In this document: positions 18,385 to 27,535 of the stretch, one piece after another
Layout: every line of letters begins with the position of its first letter
Numbering within the stretch: position 1 is the stretch's first letter
Assembly: GCA_016290995.1 (NCBI GenBank)
Contig: JAEEVR010000002.1
Span: 62,001-126,000 of the forward strand
Length of the DNA: 64,000 bases
Origin: Treponema sp.
Lineage (GTDB): Bacteria; Spirochaetota; Spirochaetia; Treponematales; Treponemataceae
Reading direction: 5' to 3'
Translations under genes and position numbers: made by a program
Notes under the pieces: generated by a model
Told to the model about the DNA's origin: nothing
Seen by the model: the letters and a program-made list of their open reading frames with translations, nothing else
Database searches by the model: none

Positions 18385-19422
18385 ATGGCATTGTTTGAAG
18401 ATTTTGAAGGCCGAATTCCTCAGGTGAACAAGGCTCTTAAAGAATACGGATTCAAGGAAGGCGAAGCCGGCTTGAACGAGGCCCGCGAACTTTGCAAGGC
18501 CCGCGGCTTTGACCCCTACGAAATCTGCCAGTCAACACAGCAGATTTGTTTTGAAGACGCCAAATGGGCTTACGTTTTGGGAAGCGCCATCGCGATCAAA
18601 GAAGCCGAAAAGTCTGGCGACAAGACTGGTTCCACAGCCGCCGCCAACATCGGAAAAGGCTTGCAGGCTTTCTGCTTGCCCGGTTCAGTAGCCGACGACC
18701 GCAAGGTTGGCCTTGGCCACGGAAACTTGGGCGCCCGCTTGCTCAGCGAAGAGACACAGTGCTTTGCCTTCTTGGCCGGACACGAGTCTTTCGCCGCCGC
18801 CGAAGGAGCGATTAAAATCGCCGCCAACGCCAACAAGGTTCGCAAGAACAAGCTTCGCGTAATCCTTAACGGTCTTGGAAAGGACGCCGCCCAGATTATC
18901 AGCCGCATCAACGGCTTTACTTACGTTCAGACTGAATTTGACTACTTTAACGGACAGGGAACCGACAAGGCTCTCAAAGTCGTTAAGGAAATTCCCTACG
19001 GATCAAACCCCGACCGCTTGATCGTTAAGTGCTACGGCGCCGACGACGTTCGCGAAGGCGTTGCGATCATGTGGCACGAGGATGTTGACGTTTCCATCAC
19101 AGGAAACTCCACCAACCCGACTCGCTTCCAGCACCCCGTTGCCGGAACATACAAGAAAGAGCGCTTGCTCGCCGGAAAGAAGTACTTCTCAGTAGCTTCT
19201 GGCGGCGGAACGGGACGCACCTTGCACCCGGACAACATGGCTGCCGGCCCTGCCTCTTACGGCTTTACCGACACCCTCGGAAGAATGCACTCTGACGCCC
19301 AGTTCGCCGGATCTTCTTCAGTACCGGCTCACGTTGAGATGATGGGCTTTATGGGAATGGGCAACAACCCGATGGTCGGCTGCACTGTGGCTTGCGCCGT
19401 CGCGGTCGCTGGTTCGTTCTAA
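18385..19422 (+). CDS. GGGtGRT family protein
   Basis: A 345-residue soluble protein carrying the family signature SGGGTGRTLHPDN near residue 275. It is Cys-containing (EICQSTQQICFEDA, GCTVACAVAVAGSF) and very glycine rich, with no signal peptide. The family is defined by this motif and has no assigned reaction that I know of. AGGAGG precedes the ATG. Regular codon use and strong ribosome sites in both genes suggest high expression. Cooperation with the upstream scaffold-like protein in Fe-S or redox metabolism is inferred only from their pairing. Confidence 0.85.
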   Translation: MALFEDFEGRIPQVNKALKEYGFKEGEAGLNEARELCKARGFDPYEICQSTQQICFEDAKWAYVLGSAIAIKEAEKSGDKTGSTAAANIGKGLQAFCLPGSVADDRKVGLGHGNLGARLLSEETQCFAFLAGHESFAAAEGAIKIAANANKVRKNKLRVILNGLGKDAAQIISRINGFTYVQTEFDYFNGQGTDKALKVVKEIPYGSNPDRLIVKCYGADDVREGVAIMWHEDVDVSITGNSTNPTRFQHPVAGTYKKERLLAGKKYFSVASGGGTGRTLHPDNMAAGPASYGFTDTLGRMHSDAQFAGSSSVPAHVEMMGFMGMGNNPMVGCTVACAVAVAGSF

Positions 19423-19438
19423 GTTAATCTTTGATTGA

Positions 19439-19473
19439 CAAAAAAGGCCGTCCGAAAGGACGGCCTTTTTTTT
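19439..19473. terminator. Strong bidirectional terminator
   Basis: Arms AAGGCCGTCC and GGACGGCCTT around a GAAA tetraloop, with an A-run before and eight T residues after. It ends the GGGtGRT operon and can also end the convergent chromate-transporter genes. Confidence 0.92.
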
Positions 19474-19485
19474 ATTTGAGCGGCG

Positions 19486-20070
19486 CTACAGGAACACTAT
19501 TCCAAAGATCGCGCCCGCTACGACGATGGCGATTGGATGGACCTTTGTAAAGAACAAGGCCAGGACCGCGGCGGCGTAAAAGGCGACGCTCTTCCATTTT
19601 ACAAGGGACGCAAGCGTTTCAAGGCTAAAGGCGGCGGCCGAAGAAAAGGCGCTTAAGTTTAATAGCGCAAGGGTAAAGACTTGGGCGCAGGCCACCAAAA
19701 CGATTCCGCTGGTGGCGGGCCGCAAAGTCTTAAAGGCCGCCTTTACGATCGGCTTTTCTTGAAAGCGCGAAAAGAATTTGGCGATTAAAATTATGCAAAT
19801 GTAGGACGGGAGAATCTCTCCCAACGTGGCGACGATTCCGCCAAAAGTCCCGTGGAACTCGTAGCCGATGTATGTGGCCATGTTGACGCCGATCGGGCCG
19901 GGAGTGCTTTCGCTAATCGCGACCATGTTGAAAAATTTTTCGCTTGTTATCCAGCCGCGGCCCACGACGATTTGCTGCATGCTGGTAATCGCCACCAAGC
20001 CGCCGCCGATTGTAAAAAGGCCTATGCAAAAGAAAATGCAAAAAAGTTCCAGCAAAGTCGGAGCGGTCAT
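19486..20070 (-). CDS. Chromate transporter family, second half protein
   Basis: A 194-residue integral membrane protein of the CHR (ChrA) family. It has the GGGLVAITSMQQ and SESTPGPIGVNMATYIGYEF signature near the N-terminus followed by hydrophobic helices. Short CHR proteins usually occur as adjacent gene pairs that together equal a full-length ChrA. The ATG overlaps the stop of the upstream partner by four bases (20067-20070). The substrate may be chromate, sulfate or another anion; the sequence alone does not decide. Confidence 0.85.
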   Translation of the reverse strand: MTAPTLLELFCIFFCIGLFTIGGGLVAITSMQQIVVGRGWITSEKFFNMVAISESTPGPIGVNMATYIGYEFHGTFGGIVATLGEILPSYICIILIAKFFSRFQEKPIVKAAFKTLRPATSGIVLVACAQVFTLALLNLSAFSSAAAFSLETLASLVKWKSVAFYAAAVLALFFTKVHPIAIVVAGAIFGIVFL

Positions 20071-20678
20071 TCTTTGCCCTCCCCCGCGTCGGAATCAGTC
20101 GAGGCGGCGGCGTTTTTGGCCTTGCCATTCCCCATTTTTCGCGCGGCAAAATGAATCGCGACTCCCAAAAAGGCCGACGAGAAAATCACAAGGACAACGT
20201 TGACCCTAAAAAAGTAAACCAAGACAAAGGCCAGGACAAAAAGCAAGAACGTGAATACCGACGAAACGGTCTTTCCCGAAAGCTTTATTATCGAATACGA
20301 CAAGTTTGCGGCGACGGCGATGTTTATTCCCATCAGCGCTTTTTTTATGACGGGAATTTGCTCCACCGTGTTTATGCAAGAGGCCAAAAGGCAAATTATG
20401 ATTATCGACGGAATAACAACCGCCACCGTTGAGACAGCCGCTCCCAAAGAGCCTCTTAGCTTGTGGCCGCAAAAGGTGGCGACGTTTACGGCGATGATGC
20501 CTGGCGTGGCTTGGCTTATCGCGTAGTAGTCGATCAACTCGTCTTGGCTGACCCAGCCTTTTTTTTGGCAAAGCTCGCGGTCGATTATCGGAAGCATCGA
20601 AATGCCTCCGCCAAAAGTCACCGCTCCAATCTTGAAGAAAGACCAAAAAAGCTCGAATAAAATCCTTGCGCCAGCCAT
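20067..20678 (-). CDS. Chromate transporter family, first half protein
   Basis: A 203-residue CHR-family membrane protein with the signature FGGGISMLPIIDRE and ISQATPGIIAVNVATFCGHK, paired with the following gene. The ATG at 20678 is chosen because a promoter (TTGCCC, 17 bp, TATACT) puts the start of transcription one base before it; the upstream in-frame codons would lie inside that promoter. There is no ribosome binding site, so this looks like a leaderless mRNA. It is divergent from the debranching-enzyme gene. Confidence 0.83.
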   Translation of the reverse strand: MAGARILFELFWSFFKIGAVTFGGGISMLPIIDRELCQKKGWVSQDELIDYYAISQATPGIIAVNVATFCGHKLRGSLGAAVSTVAVVIPSIIIICLLASCINTVEQIPVIKKALMGINIAVAANLSYSIIKLSGKTVSSVFTFLLFVLAFVLVYFFRVNVVLVIFSSAFLGVAIHFAARKMGNGKAKNAAASTDSDAGEGKE

Positions 20679-20685
20679 GCCGTTC

Positions 20686-20714
20686 AGTATAAAAGAAAAG
20701 AGAAAACTGGGCAA
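20686..20714 (-). promoter_or_regulatory. Leaderless-type promoter of the chromate-transporter pair
   Basis: TTGCCC (20709-20714), 17 bp, TATACT (20686-20691) on the minus strand. The predicted start at 20679 is one base from the ATG at 20678. Confidence 0.65.
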
Positions 20715-20758
20715 GAGCGTTTTTTTTGTTCGATTTTCTACAAAACCCCTTGCATTTT

Positions 20759-20787
20759 TTGCTAAAAACAGTAAAATTATGTATAAA
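20759..20787 (+). promoter_or_regulatory. Promoter of the debranching-enzyme gene
   Basis: TTGCTA (20759-20764), 17 bp, TATAAA (20782-20787), leaving a leader of about 13 bases with a weak TGGA site. An alternative, TTGCAT, 16 bp, TAAAAT, overlaps it slightly upstream. Confidence 0.5.
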
Positions 20788-20806
20788 ATTCACTTTTGGA
20801 ACGCAT

Positions 20807-23047
20807 ATGAAAATCGAACTGGGGCCAAAACAAGAAAAAAAGTTCTGCTTTATCGACAACAACGAAAATTACATGACCCTGGGCGCCAACAGCCCTGACA
20901 ACGGCGAGGGCTTGATTTACAAAAACCAAGTTTTGCTTAGCGACTTTTGCCTCTTTGCCAAAGAAGGCGAATACAAAAAACTTTACACCCGCTTTGACGG
21001 AGCAAAGACTTGCGTGGAGCCGGGATTTTTTACAGTGGATTTTGTTCCCGCAAAGCAAAAAATTGTCTGCTCACTTTTTGGCAACGCGCTTTATTTTAAT
21101 TGCCAAAACGATGGCAAGATTTCTTGCGACTTGGTCTTGCTTCCTTCAATCGACTTGGCAAAAAAATTGGACAAGGGCCAAGCCTTTGCCGCAAGCCAAG
21201 AAGTCACAGTCCAAAAGCCTCTTGCGTCGGAACTGTTGCAACTTACAAAAGTCTTTGGAAAAAAAGCGGCCTACGCCCGACTCTTGTCCTTTGAGAAAGC
21301 GGCGGAACTTTACATTTCATTGGACCATTCTCCAAGCGGCTCCACCAAGGCCGCCGCAAAAATGTTAAAAGAAAACGCCTTTGACAAACACTTGCAAGAA
21401 ACAAAAAGCCTTTTGCAAAAATCTTCTTTTACAAGCCGCAACGATCTTTTTGACAAGGCCTTGGAATGGGCAAAATTTTCAGCCCTGCAATTTTTGAACA
21501 AAAACAAGACAAAGGCGCTTTGGGCGGGCCTTCCTTGGTTCCGCGATTATTGGGGCCGCGACATTTTTGTTTCAATCCCGGGAACCTTGCTTTTAAGCGG
21601 AAACATTCAAGAAGCGCAAAATCTTTTTGAAAACTTTTCGCAATTCCAAGACACAAATCCCCGCAGCGTGACTTACGGCCGTCTGCCGAACATTTATCGC
21701 GGAAGCGGCGACGTGATTTACAACACGGCTGACGCAAGCCTATGGTTTGTGATCCAAGCTTTGCAAACGGCGCGTTTTTCGGGCGACAAAAAGTTTTTGG
21801 AAAGACTTTGGCCGACAATCCAGCTGGCCTTGGAATGCGACAGAAATCTAAGGACTGACTCGGCGGGCTTTTTGCTTCACGGCGACGCGGACACTTGGAT
21901 GGACGCGCGCATTTTTGGCGAAAAGTCTTTTTGTCCGCGCGGAAACAGGGCCAACGACATTCAAGCCTTGTGGTTTACAGCCCTTTTGTGCGGAGCGGAA
22001 ACGGCAAGCCTTTTGGGCAAGCAAGAAGAAAAGCGCGTTTGGGAAGAAGCCGCGTCAAAGGTAAAGAATTCTTTTTTGGGAAAATTTTACGACGGCCAAA
22101 GAATGGCCGACTGCGTTTTGCGCGACGACGCGGCGGACTTTAGGGTTAGGCCAAACCAATTGCAGCTGGCCACGATTCCAAAAATCGCGGGCCAAGCCTT
22201 CCTTCCAAAAGATGTCGAAGAAAAAATCATAAAAGACGCCGTCCAAGAGCTTTTGTTTCCGCACGGCCTTTGCTCGCTTTCACAAAAAGACCCCTACTTC
22301 CATCCCTACCACAAAACTTGGGAATACTACCACGAAGACGCGGCCTACCACAACGGAACGGTTTGGACTTGGAACTACGGCTTTGCGGCCGGCGCCCTTT
22401 GCTCCATCGGCGAGCAAAACTTGGCTTGGCGTCTTGCCCAAAGCGTGGCGGGCCAAGTATTTAGCGGGCCTTGCGCAGGCGCTTTAAGCTCCAACCTTTG
22501 GGCCTATCCGGACCAAGAAGGCCACTTGCGCTTTTCGGGAGCGTATTCAAGCTGCCGATCGGTTTCGGAATTCCATCGGGCCGCTTGGGATTATTTTTTG
22601 GGAATGAAGGTCGATCTTCTTCAAAAGACAATTTATTTTTGCCCCCGCATCCCGTCTGAGTGGAACGAAGGCCAAGCGCAAATATCGCTGGGCTTAAAGA
22701 ACAATTTAACTTTGCAAGTGGCTTGGTCAAGCGTTTTGAATTCCTTGGAGGAGCGCGAGCTTACATTTAAATTGTCAGGCGACTATTCCGACATAAACAA
22801 AATTTCAATTATTGTGTCCTTCTCCGGCTTGGACAAGCCTGTAGAACTAAAAAAGACCAGCGCTAGCGTCAAAGGAAAAATCTTTTGCGCAAAAGACAGC
22901 GGCTTGACTTTCGCAAAACCTTTGAGCCTTGAGCCCGACTGGAAAAAGCCTGAATGCCTCTTGCAAAAAAATTATTTGGCCGAGATCGCCTTGCGCCAAG
23001 AATTCAATCCGGGACATCCGTCATCATTAACGGCAATTAGGAATTAA
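20807..23047 (+). CDS. Glycogen debranching enzyme, amylo-alpha-1,6-glucosidase (GH133 type)
   Basis: Predicted to hydrolyse alpha-1,6 branch points of glycogen or imported branched glucans. The 746-residue cytoplasmic protein has an N-terminal beta-rich domain of about 220 residues. It is followed by an (alpha/alpha)6 catalytic domain with GLPWFRDYWGRDIFVSIPGT, the LHGDADTWMDAR segment and HNGTVWTWNYGFAAGA, all typical of bacterial Gde proteins. Candidate acids are in the WFRDYWGRD and ADTWMD segments. The ATG at 20807 follows the promoter; the in-frame upstream extension includes promoter sequence. The 3' end overlaps the convergent AraC gene by 11 bases. Confidence 0.85.
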   Translation: MKIELGPKQEKKFCFIDNNENYMTLGANSPDNGEGLIYKNQVLLSDFCLFAKEGEYKKLYTRFDGAKTCVEPGFFTVDFVPAKQKIVCSLFGNALYFNCQNDGKISCDLVLLPSIDLAKKLDKGQAFAASQEVTVQKPLASELLQLTKVFGKKAAYARLLSFEKAAELYISLDHSPSGSTKAAAKMLKENAFDKHLQETKSLLQKSSFTSRNDLFDKALEWAKFSALQFLNKNKTKALWAGLPWFRDYWGRDIFVSIPGTLLLSGNIQEAQNLFENFSQFQDTNPRSVTYGRLPNIYRGSGDVIYNTADASLWFVIQALQTARFSGDKKFLERLWPTIQLALECDRNLRTDSAGFLLHGDADTWMDARIFGEKSFCPRGNRANDIQALWFTALLCGAETASLLGKQEEKRVWEEAASKVKNSFLGKFYDGQRMADCVLRDDAADFRVRPNQLQLATIPKIAGQAFLPKDVEEKIIKDAVQELLFPHGLCSLSQKDPYFHPYHKTWEYYHEDAAYHNGTVWTWNYGFAAGALCSIGEQNLAWRLAQSVAGQVFSGPCAGALSSNLWAYPDQEGHLRFSGAYSSCRSVSEFHRAAWDYFLGMKVDLLQKTIYFCPRIPSEWNEGQAQISLGLKNNLTLQVAWSSVLNSLEERELTFKLSGDYSDINKISIIVSFSGLDKPVELKKTSASVKGKIFCAKDSGLTFAKPLSLEPDWKKPECLLQKNYLAEIALRQEFNPGHPSSLTAIRN

Positions 23048-23966
23048 CGTCCGAGTATTCGTTTTCGTGAATCTCCGGCGGCGGCTGGATTTCGTCGGCC
23101 ATGCGCATGTCAAAGCTTCTGTACTTGTGCGGAGTCATTCCCTTGTAGCGCTTGAAAGTTTTTATAAAGTAGCTAAAGTCGTTAAAGCCGCAGTTGTAGG
23201 CAACGTCGATCAAGCTTTCCTTGCCGGCCCTAAGCTGGTTGCAAGCTTGGTCCACGCGAAAGGCGTTCAAATATTCCACCGGCGTTCTATGGGTCATCTC
23301 CCTAAAGACGCGGCAAAAATATTTTGGAGACATTCCGGCGCTGGCGGCCATGTCGTCAAGCGAAATGACCGAGCCGTAGTTTTGCTTTATCAAGTTAAAG
23401 ACGGCTTTTAGCTGGTCGCTTCTTACGCGGGAACGGTCAAGCACTTTTTCGTCTTCGACAAAAAAATTGTTGTTCTTTATGTATCCAAAGATGAACAAAA
23501 GGCGGGCCACCGTCAAAAGTTCGTAGCCTACCGGCTCCCTCCTCATCGCAAGGAACATATTCTCAACCTCGGTGACGGCCTCTTTGTTTTTTAGGGGGAT
23601 GACTTTGTTCAAGACAACTTTATGGGAAGAAATGTCTTCCAAAAAGGCGTCGTGGGCATAGTTTTTGTTTCTGATCATGTTAAAGTCAAAGACGACAGAC
23701 TCATAGCGGCAAGTGCTTTTATTTGCGCCGTCACCGTGAAGGATTCCGTCTTGGATCACGCAAAGGCTGCCTTTCTTAAGGGTAATTTCCTCGCCGTCGA
23801 TAAAAAAAACGTGCTCGCCGTCAAGGATATGAATCATTTCGCATTCATTGTGCCAATGGACAGGCAAATTGTACAAGGGAGAGGCAGTGTTTGAGCAATA
23901 ATACTGAATAGGAAAAAAGGCCGTGCCGCGCTGCAACATTTCTTTTTTCTTATTATCAATACTCAT
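23037..23966 (-). CDS. AraC-family transcriptional regulator with cupin sensor domain
   Basis: A 309-residue regulator. The N-terminal cupin (about 30-110) has LPVHWHNECEMIHILDGEH and the histidine-containing LHGDG turn. The C-terminal two-helix-turn-helix domain (about 205-295) has LDDMAASAGMSPKYFCRVFR and the AraC signature DVAYNCGFNDFSYFIKTFKR. AAGGAGAG precedes the ATG. It lies between, and is oriented against, two glucan-degrading genes and is divergent from GH31, so control of GH31 or the debranching enzyme by a sugar ligand is a reasonable inference. Confidence 0.9.
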   Translation of the reverse strand: MSIDNKKKEMLQRGTAFFPIQYYCSNTASPLYNLPVHWHNECEMIHILDGEHVFFIDGEEITLKKGSLCVIQDGILHGDGANKSTCRYESVVFDFNMIRNKNYAHDAFLEDISSHKVVLNKVIPLKNKEAVTEVENMFLAMRREPVGYELLTVARLLFIFGYIKNNNFFVEDEKVLDRSRVRSDQLKAVFNLIKQNYGSVISLDDMAASAGMSPKYFCRVFREMTHRTPVEYLNAFRVDQACNQLRAGKESLIDVAYNCGFNDFSYFIKTFKRYKGMTPHKYRSFDMRMADEIQPPPEIHENEYSDVNS

Positions 23967-24041
23967 ACGCTCTCCTTGATTTAAGTGAATATATTTCTAT
24001 TTTTTAATACTATATCACGAGATTTATAAAAAAATCAATAC

Positions 24042-24047
24042 TATAAT
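24042..24047 (+). promoter_or_regulatory. -10 element of the GH31 gene, near-leaderless
   Basis: A perfect TATAAT lies 10 bases before the GH31 ATG, leaving a leader of about three bases and no ribosome binding site. The -35 region is poor, which would fit a promoter needing an activator such as the divergent AraC protein. Confidence 0.5.
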
Positions 24048-24056
24048 TTCATTGTT

Positions 24057-26066
24057 ATGATCAAAAAGCATACTTTTGGAAAGCCTTTCAACACTGAGGC
24101 CACGGTAATGGAAATCCCAGCCCAAACAGGCGATTTGCCCTTTGGAAGCGCCTCAAAAAAAGACGGCGGTCTTTGCTGGAAATACGCTTTGGCAAAAGAC
24201 GACAAAATCTTTGGCCTTGGCGAGACCATGCGCGGAATCAACAAGCGCGGCTATGTCTTTGAAAGCGTCAACACCGACCAACCAAACCAAGACGAATCCA
24301 CAAAAAGCCTTTACGGCTCGCATAATTTTTTTATCGTTTTTGGAAAGAAAACTTTTGGCGTCTTTATTGACTACCCTGGCCGCGTTGTCTTTGACTTGGG
24401 CTTTGCAAAATGCGACGAACTTTGCGTACAAATCGAGCGGGCCGACGTTGACATATACTTTTTTACTTGCTCAAAAAAAGCCGGAGCGTTAAAGGAAATC
24501 GCCCGCGAGTTCAGGACGCTTGTCGGAAAGTCTTACATCGCGCCAAAATGGGCCTTTGGCTTTTGCCAAAGCCGCTGGGGCTACGCTTCAAAAGACGACA
24601 TAGAAAAAGTCTGGAAAACTTACAGAAAGCTGGGCTTTCCCTTGGACTCGATTTGCATGGACATAGACTATATGGAGGACTACAAAGACTTTACGGTCGA
24701 TTCAAAGAAGTTCCCAAACTTCAAGGATTTTGTCCAGCGGCTTAAAAAAGACGGAACGCGCCTTGTTCCCATCATCGACGCCGGCGTAAAAAAAGAGGCC
24801 GGCTATTCTGTTTACCAAGAAATGATCGCGGGCGGCTATGACTGCAAAAAAAAGGACGGCGCCACCTTCGAAGCCGGCGTCTGGCCCGGCGACAGCGTCT
24901 TTGCGGATTTCCTTAACCCAAAGGCGCGCGAATGGTTTGGAAAACAATACAAGGCATTGCTTGACGCCGGCATTGAGGGCTTTTGGAACGATATGAACGA
25001 GCCCGCGCTTTTTTACACAAAAGAAAATTTGAAAAAAACTTTTGTCCAGCTTGAACAGTTTAAGTCAAAAGCGCTTGACGTGACCGGCCTTTTTGACTTT
25101 ATGAGAATCGCAAATTCAGTTTGCAACAACAAGGACGACTACAAAAGCTTTTACCACAAGGTGAACAAAGACGACGCGGGCTCCTTTGCCGCGACAAAGC
25201 CCGACAAAGACGGAAAAGTTTTGGTAAACCATTACGACATCCACAATCTTTACGGCTACAATATGACCCGCGGCGCGTCCCAAGCCTTTAAGGCCTTGAA
25301 TCCGGCCGGCCATACCTTGTTGTATTCCCGCTCGTCGTATATCGGAGCGCACCGTTACGGCGGCGTTTGGACAGGCGACAACCACGCTTATTGGGGAGAC
25401 ATTCTTTTAAGCTTGCAGCAAATCGTTTCGCTCAATCTATGCGGTTTTTTGTATACAGGAAGCGACATAGGCGGCTTTAACGCAAACACAAGCCGAGACC
25501 TTTTGTTGCGCTGGACGGCTTTCGCGCTGTTCACTCCCCTTTTTAGGAACCACAGCGCGCGCGGAACCCGAGAGCAGGAATACTACCAGTTTGAAAATCC
25601 AAAAGACTTTAAGAGCATGGTCCAGTTGCGCTACGCTTTGATTCCGTACTTGTACAGCGAATACTTAAAGGCGGCAAAGAACGACGGCCTTTACGCGCGC
25701 GCCTTGGCCTTTGACTTTTCCGACGACAAAAGGGCTTGCGCGGTCAACGACCAAATTTTAATTGGAAACGAAATTATGGTCGCGCCGGTTTACGTTCAGA
25801 ACGCCATCGGCCGATACGTGTACCTTCCGGAAACAATGACTATGGTGGAATGGAAGAACGGAAAAATCGCGGCGCAAAAAAAACTTTCCAAGGGCGACCA
25901 CTTTATAGAAGTTCCCATGGAAAGCGTTGTTTTCTTTGTCCGAAAAGGAAAGAAGCTTCCGCTTGCAAAAGCCGCTCCTTGCGTGGACAAAATCGATTGG
26001 ACCAAGCTCAACTTTGTAGGCGACCCAAAAGCCTCCTACGAATTGGTTGACCTTAGCTCTTTCTAA
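24057..26066 (+). CDS. GH31 family alpha-glucosidase
   Basis: Predicted retaining alpha-glucosidase (or alpha-xylosidase) acting on oligosaccharides in the cytoplasm, as no signal peptide is present. The 669-residue sequence has the GH31 nucleophile motif WNDMNEP (Asp near 312) and the acid/base Asp in GGVWTGDNH (near 441). TGSDIGGF and the RNHSARGTREQE segment also match the family. The N-terminal galactose-mutarotase-like domain is shorter than in many members. The 3' end overlaps hslU tail-to-tail by four bases. Confidence 0.9.
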   Translation: MIKKHTFGKPFNTEATVMEIPAQTGDLPFGSASKKDGGLCWKYALAKDDKIFGLGETMRGINKRGYVFESVNTDQPNQDESTKSLYGSHNFFIVFGKKTFGVFIDYPGRVVFDLGFAKCDELCVQIERADVDIYFFTCSKKAGALKEIAREFRTLVGKSYIAPKWAFGFCQSRWGYASKDDIEKVWKTYRKLGFPLDSICMDIDYMEDYKDFTVDSKKFPNFKDFVQRLKKDGTRLVPIIDAGVKKEAGYSVYQEMIAGGYDCKKKDGATFEAGVWPGDSVFADFLNPKAREWFGKQYKALLDAGIEGFWNDMNEPALFYTKENLKKTFVQLEQFKSKALDVTGLFDFMRIANSVCNNKDDYKSFYHKVNKDDAGSFAATKPDKDGKVLVNHYDIHNLYGYNMTRGASQAFKALNPAGHTLLYSRSSYIGAHRYGGVWTGDNHAYWGDILLSLQQIVSLNLCGFLYTGSDIGGFNANTSRDLLLRWTAFALFTPLFRNHSARGTREQEYYQFENPKDFKSMVQLRYALIPYLYSEYLKAAKNDGLYARALAFDFSDDKRACAVNDQILIGNEIMVAPVYVQNAIGRYVYLPETMTMVEWKNGKIAAQKKLSKGDHFIEVPMESVVFFVRKGKKLPLAKAAPCVDKIDWTKLNFVGDPKASYELVDLSSF

Positions 26067-27535
26067 AGAATGTAGCGCGACAAGTCTTCGGAAGAAGAAA
26101 TGTCCTTAAGCTTTTCGTCAACAAAAGCCGCGTCGATCGTAATCGTTTGGCCCTTGCGCTCGTCGGCGCTAAAGGAAATTTCTTCCAAGACCTTTTCCAT
26201 AATCGTATGAAGGCGGCGCGCGCCAATGTTTTCGGCCTTGGCGTTCACTTCCTCAGCGATTGTAGTCATGCGGTCAATCGCCTCGTCGCTAAACTCAACG
26301 TCAACGTCTTCGGTTTTCAAAAGCGCCTTGTACTGCTTTACAAGCGCGTTCTTGGGTTCAAGCAAAATGCGCTTAAAGTCTTCCTTGTTAAGGGAATCCA
26401 ACTCAACGCGCAGCGGAAAGCGGCCTTGCAATTCAGGAATCAAGTCGCTGGGCTTTGAAAGGCTAAAGGCGCCGGCGGCTATGAACAAGATGTGCTTTGT
26501 GTCCACGACTCCGTAACGAGTGTTTACATGGCTTCCTTCAACGATGGGAAGAATGTCGCGCTGAACGCCCTCGCGCGAAACCGACTGGCCGTGAGTCTCT
26601 CCGTGAACGGCGATCTTGTCGATTTCGTCAATGAATACGATTCCGCTTTGCTCGACTCTTTCCTTGGCAGCCTCGGCGCACTTGTCTTGATCAACCATTC
26701 CGTCCAAAATTTCTTCGGTAAGGATGTTGCGGGCCTCGGCGATTGTGACGGTTCTTTGCTTTTTGCGGTTTCCGCTCATCATTTGCTGGAGGTTTTGCAT
26801 CGCGCTTTCGATGTCGTCCATGTTTCCGCCGCTAAAAATGCCGATTCCGCTCGCGGCCTTAGGGCCTGTGGTTACGGTAAGCTCAACCTCGCGGCTTTCA
26901 AGCTTTCCTTCGCGGAGCATTTGGCGGAATTTTTCGCGGGTCTCTTTCATGTCTTGCGATCCGGCCGCGTTTTTGGGAGCGTCGTTTTGCGCTTCTTGGC
27001 TTTGGTCAGGCAAAAGAATCACTTGGCCGTTTTCATCTTTTTGCTGAACGACTTTCTTTCCAAAAATGCTTCCAAGGATTCCGCCGCCGCTTGGGGCCGC
27101 GGCCTTGTCGCCGCTTCCGGGAAGCAAAAGGTCCAAAAGGCGCTCCTCAACCTTTTCCTTTGCTTGGTCGCGCATTTTGTCTTCCATTTCGGACTTGACC
27201 ATCTTAAAGCCGACGGCCATCAAGTCGCGGATCATCGACTCGACGTCGCGGCCAACGTATCCGATTTCCGAGTATTTTGTCGCCTCAACCTTAATGAAAG
27301 GAGCGCCGCAAAGCTTTGCAAGGCGGCGGGCGATTTCGGTCTTTCCGACGCCGGTGGGGCCAATCATCAAAATGTTTTTGGGGGCCACTTCGTCGCGCAT
27401 GTCTTCGGGCAATTTTAGGCGGCGGCTGCGGTTTCGCAATGCGATGGCGACGCTGCGTTTGGCGTTCTTTTGGCCGATTATGTAATTGTCAAGGCTCTCG
27501 ACAATTTGCTTAGGAGTCAAATCGATGGCTTCCAA
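26063..27535 (-). CDS. hslU: HslU, ATPase subunit of the HslUV protease
   Basis: AAA+ unfoldase that feeds substrates to HslV. The 490-residue sequence has the N-terminal LTPKQIVESLDNYIIGQKNA, Walker A GPTGVGKTE, Walker B IVFIDEIDKI and the C-terminal EDLSRYIL that inserts into HslV. It is about 45 residues longer than the E. coli protein, the extra lying in the I domain. The start codon is TTG at 27535, one base past the hslV stop (TAATTG), with GGAGG eight bases upstream inside hslV. Confidence 0.96.
   Translation of the reverse strand: MEAIDLTPKQIVESLDNYIIGQKNAKRSVAIALRNRSRRLKLPEDMRDEVAPKNILMIGPTGVGKTEIARRLAKLCGAPFIKVEATKYSEIGYVGRDVESMIRDLMAVGFKMVKSEMEDKMRDQAKEKVEERLLDLLLPGSGDKAAAPSGGGILGSIFGKKVVQQKDENGQVILLPDQSQEAQNDAPKNAAGSQDMKETREKFRQMLREGKLESREVELTVTTGPKAASGIGIFSGGNMDDIESAMQNLQQMMSGNRKKQRTVTIAEARNILTEEILDGMVDQDKCAEAAKERVEQSGIVFIDEIDKIAVHGETHGQSVSREGVQRDILPIVEGSHVNTRYGVVDTKHILFIAAGAFSLSKPSDLIPELQGRFPLRVELDSLNKEDFKRILLEPKNALVKQYKALLKTEDVDVEFSDEAIDRMTTIAEEVNAKAENIGARRLHTIMEKVLEEISFSADERKGQTITIDAAFVDEKLKDISSSEDLSRYIL

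Noticed and set aside
26492..27418. 308-codon plus-strand reading frame inside hslU
   Set aside because: Antisense shadow of hslU; no ribosome site and no recognisable family.
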